From the NCBI RefSeq assembly GCF_900638685.1, contig NZ_LR134533.1, positions 1,550,001-1,614,000 on the forward strand: DNA of 64,000 nucleotides, written 5' to 3'. Positions 43,668 through 52,997 of the stretch are shown one piece after another. The notes below the pieces were generated by a model. It made no database searches. It saw only the letters and a list, made by a program, of their open reading frames with translations, and was not told the origin of the DNA. Position numbers and translations under genes: made by a program. Source of the stretch: Neisseria weaveri. Its GTDB lineage: Bacteria > Pseudomonadota > Gammaproteobacteria > Burkholderiales > Neisseriaceae. Each line of letters begins with the position of its first letter. Within the stretch, counting starts at the first letter, position 1.

Positions 43668-46616
43668 ATGAACCATACTTTTGCAAGCATCTATGATCCT
43701 GTTAAAGGTACATATGTTGCCGTAGCAGAAACAACCAAGCGCAAAGGTAAGCCGGCCGGTTCGGCCAAAATTATAGCGGCATGTATTGCTGCCGCTTGTT
43801 TGTCGGCAACGGCATATGCCGCCCCGATTACCCTGACAGGGGACTATGTACGCACTGCGGTTAATGACCGGGGTACGCTCGGTTCCGGTTATTCTGATTC
43901 TCCGGGTATGCAGTATGACAAAACCGGTAAGCGTAATTTCGGCATTGACGATTACCTGACTCCCGGCACGCCGTTCCAAATATTCAGTGTGAAAACCAAA
44001 GAAACCGGTTTGGCCACCAACGATAATAACGGTACGCAACAAATTGAAACGGTAGAAAAGCCGCGTGATATCAGCTCCGGAGACAGAGCTGCCGTTTCGT
44101 GGTCCGGCAAGTATGACGACTTCTACACGGTGAACCATCAATACAGCGTTGATAAAACCGAGCAGGGTATTCGTGTTGAAACCAAATTGACGGCCTTGAA
44201 AAATCTGACCGAAGTGAAATTCTTGACTGCTTTGGATCCTGATCCGGATGTGAACACTTACGCTTCCCATTACACGATAAACGGACGCGGCACCAGTAAA
44301 TTCAAACCTGAAGACTGGGTGCATTCGTTGGGTCAGAAAACCGGTTTGCCGGTAGGTATTTACAGCAATTCTTCCTATAAACACAACACCGGTGTCTCGG
44401 AGGCTTGGACGGATGATCCGGATTTTTACCTTTCCGGAAAAATGGAAGGCAACGGAGATTACGCAATCGGCATGGGATTTGATATCGGCACGTTGGACAG
44501 CGGTAAAAGTGCGGATTTGGTTTATTACTATTTAATGAACGAAACACTGGATAAAATCGATGTGCCGCCTTCTTCAGGTACAACGCCCGTTCCTCCCGTA
44601 ACCAAGTCCAATATCGATTTGAAAAAACCGTTTTACGATGGCTCGCAATTGGGTATAACGGTTAATCCGGCTTTCGAGGGCGGTACGCTGAGAACGGATA
44701 AAGAAGGGATGTACGCTTCTAATTTCACGATTAATCCGCTGGGCGGCAGAATTAATGCCGACGGTAAAGCGACCCGCTTTGTCGGTACGTTTGCCGATTT
44801 GGATGCGGCAGGCAGCGGCACGTTTACCGTTGCAGACGAAGTTGGCGGCGGTTCGGTAACTTTTGAGGGTGCCAATACTTATACCGGCAAAACCGTGATT
44901 GACGGTACGGCATTGTCATTGGCCAAATCCGGCAGTTTGGCTTCAAGCAGCGGTGTCGAGCTGGCCAAAGCCGCTTCCGTATTTGATGTATCCGGTGTAA
45001 CAGGCGGTGCGACCGTCGTGAAGGATTTGAGCGGTGTCGGCGGCAGCACGGTGCGTACCGGAACAACGGTTTTAACTGCGGGAACCGCTCAAAATACCGA
45101 ATTTGCCGGTAAATTCGAAGGTAGCGGAGGCTATGTTAAAGCAGGCAGCGGACGTATGCTGCTTAGCGGCGACAGTACGGCATTTACCGGTGCCAACCGC
45201 GTGGATGCAGGCGAATTACGTGTTGACGGAAAACTTGGCGGTCAGAGCTTGATTGTGGCCGATCAAGCCGTTTTGAGCGGCAGCGGTACGGTCGGCGGCT
45301 TGGTAACGGCAAAATCGGGTTCGTTAATTGTTCCGGGTGCGGATAAACAGAATACTTTGGTATTTTCAGACGGCCTCCAAGCTGAAGCAGGCAGCAAGTT
45401 GATGTTGCAGACCACTTTGAACGGTGACGACAGCGCAACCGATAAATTGGTCGTGGAAGGCGATACTGCCGGCAATATCACGGTGGAAGTGGCCAATTTG
45501 GGCGGTGCCGGTGCCAAAACCAAAGAAGGTATCAAAGTAGTTGAAGTCAAAGGCCGGTCCGAAGCGGTATTCAATTTGTCGCAACCGAAATTGACGGTTG
45601 ATTCATACGAATACCGTTTAGTGAAAAACGGTTTGGTAACGCCGAACGACGGCAACTGGTATTTGCGTAATACTTTCCGTTCGGGCGTAGCCAATTATCT
45701 TACCGCTTCCGCAGCGAACAGCACCGGCGGTTTGGCATTGCTGTCTACCATGCATCAGCGTAACGGCAAATTCAATCCGGATACGGACGGTAAAGCCGAA
45801 ACTTGGGCAAGGTTGATCAGTAGCCGGGACAAACAAGAAGGCGGCCGCCAATTCAGCTACAAACAAAACCTTTTCGGCGTACAGATCGGCCGTAATTTGT
45901 GGCAAAGCGGCGGAGACAAACCGTCTAGAGCGGGTGTAACCGTACAATATCTGCGTGGCAATGCCGATACTTACGACCGCGACCGCAATAATGTGTCGCT
46001 CGGCACATCAGCCGGAGAGGTTAAATCCCATACCGGCGGTATCGGTGTATATCATACCGTTACCGGCGCAAGCGATTGGTATGTAGATAGCGTTGCCCAA
46101 ATCAATTATGTGAGCAACACATTGAAAGATGACGAGAAACGCACTTCTAAGCTGAAAGGCATGCAATACGGTTTGTCTGTTGAAGCCGGTAAGCCTTATG
46201 TGTTGGCCAACCAATGGAAAATCGAGCCGCAAGCGCAATTGTCATATCTGTATACCGATTACCGCAATGCAAGCGATGATTTTGCCAAAGTGAAAGTTAA
46301 AGATGCCGACAGTCTGCGTTTGCGTGTCGGAGCGCGTGTAGACAAACAGTTTGAGCAGAGAGATACCAACGTATATGCGCTTGTAAACCTGCATCATGAC
46401 TTTGCCGATAAAAACCGTGCATCGTTTACCCACCCGAACGGCGGCGTATTGAAAGTGAAAGAAACATTCAAACACAGCGGTATCGAGGCAGGCTTGGGTG
46501 TGCAAACCAAGCTGGGAAGCAACAGCTATCTTTATTCCGATTTACGCCGTCTGCACCGCTTTGGCGGAAAAGGCCATCAAACCAATTTCAATATCGGTAT
46601 TAAAGCCAAGTTCTGA
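43668..46616 (+). CDS. Type Va autotransporter with extended signal peptide, function unknown
   Basis: 982 residues. N-terminal extended signal peptide region (MNHTFASIYDPVKGTYVAVA, Lys-rich end), hydrophobic core and AYA cleavage near 51. The passenger has an N-terminal part (about 52-320) of its own, then a beta-helix region with an autotransporter-associated repeat (FEGANTYTGKTVIDGTALSL, about 400-430) and many Gly/Ser/Thr/Val strands. The C-terminal beta-barrel (about 715-982) ends in Phe. No serine-protease motif (GDSGSP), RGD or cleavage site was recognised. It is probably an adhesin or surface structure. Alone between terminators. Confidence 0.9.
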   Translation: MNHTFASIYDPVKGTYVAVAETTKRKGKPAGSAKIIAACIAAACLSATAYAAPITLTGDYVRTAVNDRGTLGSGYSDSPGMQYDKTGKRNFGIDDYLTPGTPFQIFSVKTKETGLATNDNNGTQQIETVEKPRDISSGDRAAVSWSGKYDDFYTVNHQYSVDKTEQGIRVETKLTALKNLTEVKFLTALDPDPDVNTYASHYTINGRGTSKFKPEDWVHSLGQKTGLPVGIYSNSSYKHNTGVSEAWTDDPDFYLSGKMEGNGDYAIGMGFDIGTLDSGKSADLVYYYLMNETLDKIDVPPSSGTTPVPPVTKSNIDLKKPFYDGSQLGITVNPAFEGGTLRTDKEGMYASNFTINPLGGRINADGKATRFVGTFADLDAAGSGTFTVADEVGGGSVTFEGANTYTGKTVIDGTALSLAKSGSLASSSGVELAKAASVFDVSGVTGGATVVKDLSGVGGSTVRTGTTVLTAGTAQNTEFAGKFEGSGGYVKAGSGRMLLSGDSTAFTGANRVDAGELRVDGKLGGQSLIVADQAVLSGSGTVGGLVTAKSGSLIVPGADKQNTLVFSDGLQAEAGSKLMLQTTLNGDDSATDKLVVEGDTAGNITVEVANLGGAGAKTKEGIKVVEVKGRSEAVFNLSQPKLTVDSYEYRLVKNGLVTPNDGNWYLRNTFRSGVANYLTASAANSTGGLALLSTMHQRNGKFNPDTDGKAETWARLISSRDKQEGGRQFSYKQNLFGVQIGRNLWQSGGDKPSRAGVTVQYLRGNADTYDRDRNNVSLGTSAGEVKSHTGGIGVYHTVTGASDWYVDSVAQINYVSNTLKDDEKRTSKLKGMQYGLSVEAGKPYVLANQWKIEPQAQLSYLYTDYRNASDDFAKVKVKDADSLRLRVGARVDKQFEQRDTNVYALVNLHHDFADKNRASFTHPNGGVLKVKETFKHSGIEAGLGVQTKLGSNSYLYSDLRRLHRFGGKGHQTNFNIGIKAKF

Positions 46617-46657
46617 CAAAACTTGGATTTGAAACCGACTGATGTCGGAAACATAAG

Positions 46658-46686
46658 CCGGAGCGCATTCAGCGTTCCGGTTTTTT
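46658..46686 (+). terminator. Rho-independent terminator of the autotransporter gene
   Basis: CCGGAGCGC pairs with GCGTTCCGG (one G-T pair) followed by six T, 42 bases after the stop. Confidence 0.85.
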
Positions 46687-46857
46687 ATCGTCATTTTTTT
46701 CAGACGGCCTTAAAGTATGGGAGTGACGGCAAGCCGGTTTTGCCGTATTTTGATTGGCGATTTTCGGCGGGTTGGTGTTGTGGGTGAAAGCAGACAGGAG
46801 AAAGACAGGAAAGGGGCAAGTGACTTGGATAGAAAGCGAGATTTGTTTATTGCTATG

Positions 46858-46890
46858 AAAAAGGCCGTCTGAAAATTTCAGACGGCCTTT
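46858..46890 (-). terminator. Inverted DUS pair, terminator of mscL
   Basis: AAAGGCCGTCTGAAA faces TTTCAGACGGCCTTT. On the minus strand it lies 24 bases after the mscL stop and ends in a T run. Confidence 0.8.
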
Positions 46891-46913
46891 GAATTTATTT
46901 AAATAAAAGCAGA

Positions 46914-47354
46914 TTATTTTTTATTTAAAGAGTCACGGATTTCACGCAACAACAAGATATCTTCGCTTGGCTCGGCCGGAGCTTCTGGAGCCGCTTCTTC
47001 TTTACGCTTCAGTTGGTTGATCAATTTAACCACAACGAAAATCGCAGAAGCCACGATCAGGAAGCTGATTACAGTATTGATAAACAGGCCCAAGTTCAAG
47101 GTTACTGCGCCGGCTTCTTGAGCGGCAGCCAAAGTAGCATAACCGGCTTCAGGTGCATTGGCGCCCTGTTTCAAGGTAATGAACAGGTTGGAGAAGTCGA
47201 CACCGCCCAACAGCAAGCCGATAGGAGGCATGATAACGTCGTCTACCAACGATTTTACGATGCCGCTGAATGCTGTACCGACAACCATACCGACCGCCAG
47301 GTCGATAACATTACCGCGCATAATAAATTCTTTAAATTCTTGTTTTAATGACAT
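46914..47354 (-). CDS. mscL: Large-conductance mechanosensitive channel MscL
   Basis: 146 residues. N-terminal amphipathic helix [20 protein letters not shown], first membrane helix to about 40 with [17 protein letters not shown], a periplasmic loop, second helix (about 88-112) and a charged cytoplasmic C-terminal helix. It opens under hypo-osmotic stress to release solutes. Slightly longer than E. coli MscL (136). Confidence 0.96.
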   Translation of the reverse strand: MSLKQEFKEFIMRGNVIDLAVGMVVGTAFSGIVKSLVDDVIMPPIGLLLGGVDFSNLFITLKQGANAPEAGYATLAAAQEAGAVTLNLGLFINTVISFLIVASAIFVVVKLINQLKRKEEAAPEAPAEPSEDILLLREIRDSLNKK

Positions 47355-47604
47355 GATATAAATTCCTTGAGGTTATTGTTAATGTGTGAAAAATTCCTGG
47401 AATGTTTACGGTATGATACATTTTTTCAGGTATGGTTCAGAGTGTTTTGTGTAAAAAAAAGTATGTAACCGTATGTAGTGGGGGGGTGCTTCCGCTTAAG
47501 TAAGAAAAATGACCGCCCGAATGATCATGTTGATGTCTAAATACGACACTTTTTTGCATGCTGCTTATTTCGATTGAAATAGTTTTACGGAAAATGATAT
47601 TTGC
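47355..47604. other. mscL upstream region with homopolymer tracts
   Basis: No gene is seen. An A8 tract (47453-47460) and a G7 tract (47480-47486) lie about 100-130 bases upstream of the mscL start, with a repeated GTATGTA nearby. The G tract could in principle vary in length, but seven is short for phase variation. Confidence 0.4.
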
Positions 47605-47653
47605 AAAAAAAGCCCTGTCTGCCGATTTTAATAAAGGCAGGCAGGGCTTTTTT
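47605..47653 (-). terminator. Rho-independent terminator of fabI
   Basis: AGCCCTGTCTGCC pairs with GGCAGGCAGGGCT (one G-T pair), flanked by A7 and T7, 12 bases after the fabI stop on the minus strand; it could also work in the other direction. Confidence 0.88.
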
Positions 47654-47664
47654 GATGAGACGGT

Positions 47665-48456
47665 TTATTGTTGTTCAGGCTCTTTCAAAGCGTTGATGCT
47701 GTATCCGCCGTCAACGTAAGTGATTTCGCCGGTGATGCCGGAAGACAGGTCGGACAGTAGGAAAGCAGCGGCATTGCCTACTTCTTCAATGGTGACATTG
47801 CGGCCTAACGGGTTTTGTTCGGCAACGTGGTTCAGCAGTTTGCTGAAATCGGCGATACCGGAAGCGGCCAGCGTTTTAATCGGGCCGGCGGAAATACCGT
47901 TGCAGCGGATACCTTCGCGACCCAAGCAAGATGCGGTAAAGCGGATGCCGGCTTCCAGGCTGGCTTTGGCCATGCCCATAACGTTGTAGTTGGGAATGGC
48001 GCGGACGGCACCTAAATAAGACAAGGCAACGATGGAGGCATTGCGGCCCTGCATCATCGGGCGTGCGGCTTTGGCCAATGCAGGCAGGCTGTAAGCGGAA
48101 ACTTCGTGTGCCACGTTGAAGGCTTCGCGGCTGATGCTGTCGAGAAAATCGCCGTTGAGCGCTTCGCGAGGAGCAAAGGCGATAGCGTGAACCAAACCGT
48201 CCAAACCGTCCCATGCTTTGCCCAAATCGACAAACAGTTGGTTGATTTCGTCGTCGCTTTGCACGTCGCAACGGAATACGAGTTCGGAACCCAATTCGGC
48301 CGCCATTTTGCGCACGCGGTCTTCCAGTTTTTCGACAACATAAGTAAAGGCAAGATCAGCGCCTTGTTCGCGACATGCTTTGGCAATGCCGTATGCGATG
48401 GAACGCTCGGAAATCATGCCTGTAATCAGAATTTTTTTACCTTGCAAAAAGCCCAT
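47665..48456 (-). CDS. fabI: Enoyl-[acyl-carrier-protein] reductase (NADH) FabI
   Basis: 263 residues, SDR fold. [17 protein letters not shown] binds the cofactor; the catalytic Tyr-x6-Lys (YNVMGMAK) and VALSYLGA are present, typical of FabI. It reduces trans-2-enoyl-ACP in the last step of each fatty acid elongation cycle and is the triclosan target in other bacteria. It stands alone; its promoter side carries a DUS pair at 48546-48597. Confidence 0.96.
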   Translation of the reverse strand: MGFLQGKKILITGMISERSIAYGIAKACREQGADLAFTYVVEKLEDRVRKMAAELGSELVFRCDVQSDDEINQLFVDLGKAWDGLDGLVHAIAFAPREALNGDFLDSISREAFNVAHEVSAYSLPALAKAARPMMQGRNASIVALSYLGAVRAIPNYNVMGMAKASLEAGIRFTASCLGREGIRCNGISAGPIKTLAASGIADFSKLLNHVAEQNPLGRNVTIEEVGNAAAFLLSDLSSGITGEITYVDGGYSINALKEPEQQ

Positions 48457-48545
48457 GTTTATTATCCTTTGGTGGTGTAGTGATGGTTCTGCGGAATGGT
48501 TGACAGGCGATTATATCAAAAGGCTTTGTTTTGGTGTAGAAAAGG

Positions 48546-48597
48546 ATTTTCAGACGGCATATTGTATAGGCACGGATTCGGAGGCCGTCTGAAAAAA
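48546..48597. repeat. Facing DUS pair upstream of fabI
   Basis: TTTTCAGACGGC (AT dialect) and GGCCGTCTGAAAA (AG dialect) face each other around a loop of about 27 bases between dsbD and fabI. The long loop makes a terminator role uncertain; a conventional terminator for dsbD lies beside it. Confidence 0.6.
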
Positions 48598-48644
48598 CGG
48601 CGTATATTGTAAAACTCGTTGCAGACTATCCGGCAGTGTGGAGG

Positions 48645-48670
48645 TAAAAAAGCCGGACGGTGTCCGGCTT
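48645..48670 (-). terminator. Rho-independent terminator of dsbD
   Basis: AAGCCGGAC pairs with GTCCGGCTT around a three-base loop; on the minus strand it is followed by a T run. It lies just after the dsbD stop. Confidence 0.88.
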
Positions 48671-48674
48671 GGGG

Positions 48675-50462
48675 TTATTGCTGATTTTGGCGATACCAAT
48701 CGATGAAGGCTTCGGGTTTGACAAAGCCGAGCAAAGGTTCGCTGCGGCGGCCGTCTGCATGCACGGCAAAAATGCCGGGCGGGCCGAACAGACCGTATTC
48801 TTTTAATAATGCTTGGTGTTCCGGCGTGTTGGCGGTAACGTCGATTTTGAAGAAACGGTTCATATCGACGGCTTCGTGAACGGCAGGCTGGTTGAGTGTG
48901 TAGGCAGCCATTTCTTTGCAGGAAACACACCAGTCTGCGTAGAAATCCAATAATACCGGCTGATTGGGATTTTCTGTTAAAGCTTGCTGCATGGCGGCTT
49001 TGAGTCGGCTGACATCCGTGAAGCTGTGGCCGTATCCGCCGTGCTGTTCCGAAGGCGGAGTGAGTGTCAGGAAGTGGTGCAGCGCAGTGGTTTGGCGATT
49101 TAGGCTTTGAAAGCCGAACCACAATCCGCCCAACAGCAGCGCAGTTGCCGAAACCAAGCCGATGATTTTCAGACGGCCTTTTTGTTTAGGCATATGGTAG
49201 AACAGTAAAGCGGCGGGCGCGAGGATCAGTATGGTGTAAAGGGAAGCAACCAGCCAGTAGGGTAGGTAGGGCGTGGCCAGGTAAACGGCAACGGCAAGCA
49301 GGATAAAGCCGAAAGCATATTTGATGCCGTTCATCCAAGTGCCGGCGCGGGGCAGGATATGGCCGCCGAAAGTACCGATTAAAATTAAGGGTACCCCGGT
49401 ACCGAGTGCCAAAGTATATAGAGCCAATCCGCCCAATGCGGCATCGCCGGTTTGGCCGATATAGCCTAAAGCGAAAGCAAGCGGCGGTGCGACACACGGG
49501 CCGACAATCAAGGCCGACAGCATGCCCATGACGAATACAGAAACGGTTTTGCCGCCGTTTAGTTTACTGCTTTGGTTTTGGAAGTAACTCTGTATGGCAA
49601 CCGGCAATTGCAGATTGAAAATGCCGAACATCGATAGAGACAATAAAACCATTACCGCAGCAGCGCTCAGTACGACCCACGGTTGTTGCAGCCACACGGT
49701 CAGCAGCGAACCGGTCAAGCCGGCAATAACGCCGACAGCGGTGTAGGTCAGTGCCAGGCCTTGAACGTAAATCAAAGTCAGGATAAAGGCACGGCTTTTG
49801 GAAGTGTTCTTATCGCCGATAATGATGCCGGAAACGATGGGTAGCAGAGGATACATACAGGCCGTGAAGCTCAGACCCAAGCCGGCGAGAAAAAACGCCA
49901 ATAAATTGGCGTTCAGCGTATCCCATGAAAGCTTGAAGCGGCTGCTGTCGGTATTGGTATTTTTGTTGAGGCCGGTGTTGTCCGGCTTTAAAAAACGGTT
50001 TTTCGCTGCAGCCGGTTCTTGAGCCTGCCCGGTTTGGTAAAGGCCGTTGCCTTGAATGTCGAACACGGCTTCGGCAGGGGGGTAGCAGACACCGGCTTCG
50101 GCACAGCCTTGATATTTTAATATCAGCTTGTATGGCGTTTGCGGCTGTTTATACGGCCAGTCGGCTTGCGCGGTGTGGTGGTAAACGGTTTGTCTGCCGA
50201 AAAACTCATCTTCTTTTTCTTCGCCTTTACTGTATCTGGCTTCGGCAAGCAGGCCGTCGGGATCGGTTTCGGCTTCGATTTTAGATTGGTAGAGATAGTA
50301 GCCTTCGGCAATGGCGAATTGCGCACTAATGCCTTGTTCGGTTACGTTTACTTGGGGAATAAAGGCTTCTTCGGGAGACAACAGCTTAGAGGGATCGACT
50401 GCGTAAGCTTGGGGTAGAAGCATGAGCCAGGAGGTAAGGAGAAGGAGTAGTTTTTTCATCAT
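48675..50462 (-). CDS. dsbD: Thiol:disulfide interchange protein DsbD
   Basis: 595 residues. Signal peptide, periplasmic alpha domain (about 20-140) with the redox Cys pair in CAEAGVC, a central domain of eight membrane helices with Cys in SFTACMYPLLP and VGPCVAPPLA, and a C-terminal thioredoxin-like gamma domain with DWCVSCKEM. It carries electrons from cytoplasmic thioredoxin to DsbC and other periplasmic partners. ATG codons at 50462 and 50459 are both possible. A DUS pair and its own terminator flank it. Confidence 0.95.
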   Translation of the reverse strand: MMKKLLLLLTSWLMLLPQAYAVDPSKLLSPEEAFIPQVNVTEQGISAQFAIAEGYYLYQSKIEAETDPDGLLAEARYSKGEEKEDEFFGRQTVYHHTAQADWPYKQPQTPYKLILKYQGCAEAGVCYPPAEAVFDIQGNGLYQTGQAQEPAAAKNRFLKPDNTGLNKNTNTDSSRFKLSWDTLNANLLAFFLAGLGLSFTACMYPLLPIVSGIIIGDKNTSKSRAFILTLIYVQGLALTYTAVGVIAGLTGSLLTVWLQQPWVVLSAAAVMVLLSLSMFGIFNLQLPVAIQSYFQNQSSKLNGGKTVSVFVMGMLSALIVGPCVAPPLAFALGYIGQTGDAALGGLALYTLALGTGVPLILIGTFGGHILPRAGTWMNGIKYAFGFILLAVAVYLATPYLPYWLVASLYTILILAPAALLFYHMPKQKGRLKIIGLVSATALLLGGLWFGFQSLNRQTTALHHFLTLTPPSEQHGGYGHSFTDVSRLKAAMQQALTENPNQPVLLDFYADWCVSCKEMAAYTLNQPAVHEAVDMNRFFKIDVTANTPEHQALLKEYGLFGPPGIFAVHADGRRSEPLLGFVKPEAFIDWYRQNQQ

Positions 50463-50648
50463 TATTTTTTCTGGTTGTTTCAGACGGCCTGAATAATTTT
50501 CGGGCTGTTAATGAATTAGACGGATGAGTTGGGTTTTTCTTTCAGTTTGTGAGCGTTTTTAGACGGCAGCCGGTTTGAAAGCCGTATCGTCCTGCGTTTG
50601 CGCGGGGACGGGTTTATTATATTAGGATAAGCCCGAGCTGTCATATCA

Positions 50649-50677
50649 AAGGCCGTCTGAAATTTTCAGACGGCCTT
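50649..50677. terminator. Inverted DUS pair, terminator of folE2
   Basis: AAGGCCGTCTGA faces TCAGACGGCCTT with a short AT loop, 24 bases after the folE2 stop on the minus strand. Confidence 0.8.
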
Positions 50678-50700
50678 GGTGTTAAAAAGATTGATCTTTT

Positions 50701-51477
50701 TTAAGGATAAGCGATGTAGGCGTATGCCGAGTGGTTGTGGATGGATTCGAAGTTTTCGCTTTCCACCACGAATCCGCAAATACGGCTTTCCGCACGCAAT
50801 GCAGTGGCAACGTCGCGCACCATATCTTCAACGAATTTGGGGTTTTCGTAGGCTTTTTCGGTAACGAATTTTTCGTCCGGGCGTTTCAGCAAGCCGTAAA
50901 GTTGGCAGGAGGCTTGGGCTTCTACGCAATCGATGACTTCTTCAATGCCGACTTCTTCGCTGCAGGTTAAGGTTACGGTTACGTGCGAGCGTTGGTTGTG
51001 CGCGCCGTATTGTGAAATTTCTTTGGAACAGGGGCAAAGGCTGGTAACGGGTACCAATACTTTCAATGTATGGCTGTATGCGCCGTTTTTGATTTCTCCG
51101 GTGAGGGTGACATCATAATCCAGCAGGGATTGGATGCCGGAAATAGGCGCGGTTTTTTTACGGAAAAACGGAAACGAAACGCTGATTTTTCCGGAATGGG
51201 AATCCAGCAGGGCAGTCATTTCTTCGGTGAGGGTTTTCAGACGGCTGAAGCTTAAGGCTTCGGTTTGTTTTTCCATCAGGGCGACGAAGCGCGACATGTG
51301 CGTGCCTTTTTGGTCGGCAGGCAGGAAAACGGTCATGGTGAGGCGGGCAACGGTGGCCTGTGTGCCTTCTTCTGTATTGAGGGTGATGGGGAAGCGCAAG
51401 TCTTTGATACCGACTTGGTTAATCGGCATGTTGCGTAAATCAGGAGTGGATTGCACGTCTGCAATAGCGGCGTTCAT
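50701..51477 (-). CDS. folE2: GTP cyclohydrolase FolE2 (type IB)
   Basis: 258 residues from ATG 51477, which has AAGGAA upstream; the frame is open further but lacks a ribosome site. Family features: [15 protein letters not shown], the catalytic region [24 protein letters not shown] and [19 protein letters not shown]. It converts GTP to dihydroneopterin triphosphate, first step of folate synthesis; the IB type can use metals other than zinc. No Zur site was recognised upstream. Divergent from metC. Confidence 0.94.
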   Translation of the reverse strand: MNAAIADVQSTPDLRNMPINQVGIKDLRFPITLNTEEGTQATVARLTMTVFLPADQKGTHMSRFVALMEKQTEALSFSRLKTLTEEMTALLDSHSGKISVSFPFFRKKTAPISGIQSLLDYDVTLTGEIKNGAYSHTLKVLVPVTSLCPCSKEISQYGAHNQRSHVTVTLTCSEEVGIEEVIDCVEAQASCQLYGLLKRPDEKFVTEKAYENPKFVEDMVRDVATALRAESRICGFVVESENFESIHNHSAYAYIAYP

Positions 51478-51645
51478 GCGGTAAATTTCCTTCATTGTGG
51501 ATTGAGTGTGTGGGCTTTGCCGTGTTGCGGCGAGGCCGTCTGAAATTTTTTGGTGCGTGGTTTCGGACTGCACATATCATTTTTAATCGGCGATTATAGC
51601 ATTTGTATTTTCAGACGGCATTGATTGTTTCTATTTTTCGGATAG

Positions 51646-51654
51646 TGTTACAAT
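51646..51654 (+). promoter_or_regulatory. Extended -10 promoter candidate for metC
   Basis: TGTTACAAT, an extended -10, lies 45 bases before the metC start. The identical 10-mer GTGTTACAAT precedes the proteasome-like gene at 41571-41580. Confidence 0.5.
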
Positions 51655-51698
51655 CCGTGCCTAATTGATTGATTATTGAATATTAAAGGCGGTTTGCC

Positions 51699-52853
51699 AT
51701 GAAATTTGCGACACAAGCCATCCATGTCGGTTACGACTGCGACGAGCATCACCGTGCGATTATGCCCCCGATTTATCAAAACAGCATGTTTGCCATGCGG
51801 AAAATCGGCGAGCAGATTCCTTATCGTTATTCGCGTTTGAGTAACCCGACGCGAAGGGTGTTGGAAGACACGGTTGCACAGTTGGAGCAGGGTGAGGCCG
51901 GCTTTGCTTTTGCCAGCGGCATGGCAGGTATCGATGCGGTCTGGCGTACTTTTCTTCGCCCGGGCGATACGATTGTGGCGGTAGCCGATATTTACGGCGG
52001 TGCTTATGATTTGCTTGTCGATGTGTATGCACATTGGGGCATTGATGTGGTGTTTGCCGACCTGACCGAACCGGACAATCTCGATAACATTTTGGCGGAA
52101 CGGAAGGTAAAAATGCTGTGGTTGGAAACGCCGTCCAATCCTTTATTGCGCTTGGTGGATATTAAAACTTTGGCAGAAAAGGCCAAAGCAGCCGGCGTGT
52201 TGGTGGGTGTCGACAATACTTTTGCTACGCCGTATCTGCAAAACCCGTTGGCGATGGGCTGCGATATCGTATTTCATTCGGCAACCAAATATCTGTGCGG
52301 CCATTCGGATGTATTGATGGGCGTGGTGGTGGTGAAAGACAAAGCTTTGGCCAAACCTTTGCATAATATGACGGTAAACACGGGCGCGGTTGCCGGGCCG
52401 ATGGATTGTGCGCTGGTGTTGCGCGGCATTAAAACTTTGGCGGTGCGTATGAAACAACATTGCGAAAACGCGCTGGAATTGGCGCAGCGCCTGCAAAATC
52501 ATGCGGCGGTGGAAAAAGTATTTTTCCCCGGATTGGCCGGGCATGAACACCATGATTTAGCCAAACGGCAAATGCGCCATTTCGGCGGCGTGGTGTCGGT
52601 TTATCTCAAAAACGATACGCAGGCAGCGGTGGACAGCGTGATTCAAAACCTGAAGCTGTTTAAGATGGCATCGAGCTTAGGCGGTGTGGAAAGTTTGGTG
52701 AACCACAGCTATTCACAGTCGCACAGCGGCATGTCGCCGGAAGTCAAAGCCGGATTGGGTATTAAAGAAGGCCTGTTGCGGTTTTCGGTCGGTATTGAAG
52801 ATATCGAAGACATTTGGTCGGATATCGACAATGCGTTGAATACCGTTAAATAA
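51699..52853 (+). CDS. metC: Cystathionine beta-lyase (Cys/Met metabolism PLP enzyme)
   Basis: 384 residues. PLP-dependent gamma-family fold: YRYSRLSNPTRRVLE, FASGMAGIDAV, WLETPSNPLL, the PLP-Lys in FHSATKYLCGHSDV, and SLGGVESLVNHSYSQSH. It cleaves cystathionine to homocysteine, ammonia and pyruvate in methionine synthesis. Cystathionine gamma-synthase or gamma-lyase cannot be fully excluded by eye. Confidence 0.85.
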   Translation: MKFATQAIHVGYDCDEHHRAIMPPIYQNSMFAMRKIGEQIPYRYSRLSNPTRRVLEDTVAQLEQGEAGFAFASGMAGIDAVWRTFLRPGDTIVAVADIYGGAYDLLVDVYAHWGIDVVFADLTEPDNLDNILAERKVKMLWLETPSNPLLRLVDIKTLAEKAKAAGVLVGVDNTFATPYLQNPLAMGCDIVFHSATKYLCGHSDVLMGVVVVKDKALAKPLHNMTVNTGAVAGPMDCALVLRGIKTLAVRMKQHCENALELAQRLQNHAAVEKVFFPGLAGHEHHDLAKRQMRHFGGVVSVYLKNDTQAAVDSVIQNLKLFKMASSLGGVESLVNHSYSQSHSGMSPEVKAGLGIKEGLLRFSVGIEDIEDIWSDIDNALNTVK

Positions 52854-52871
52854 ACCGAGCGTTTTTTGTTG

Positions 52872-52903
52872 AAAGGCCGTCTGAAATTTTCAGACGGCCT
52901 TTT
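52872..52903 (+). terminator. Inverted DUS pair, terminator of metC
   Basis: AAAGGCCGTCTGAAA faces TTTTCAGACGGCCTTTT, 19 bases after the metC stop. Confidence 0.82.
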
Positions 52904-52935
52904 GCTTTTAAAACCCTAAAAAACCTATGGTTATG

Positions 52936-52974
52936 TTTCAGACGGCCTTTCGGTATAATCAAGGCCGTCTGAAA
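52936..52974 (+). promoter_or_regulatory. DUS pair enclosing the fpr -10 box
   Basis: Facing DUS copies (TTTCAGACGGCC and GGCCGTCTGAAA) enclose a loop that contains a perfect TATAAT at 52954-52959, 39 bases before the fpr start. The -35 is weak (TTATGT at 52931-52936). If used, transcription would begin inside the second DUS. Confidence 0.5.
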
Positions 52975-52997
52975 GTTTATAGATTGAAGAGATAAGC

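Noticed and set aside
43590..44384. A 264-codon frame opposite the autotransporter head
   Set aside because: Antisense shadow; the plus-strand frame has a signal peptide, ribosome site and barrel.
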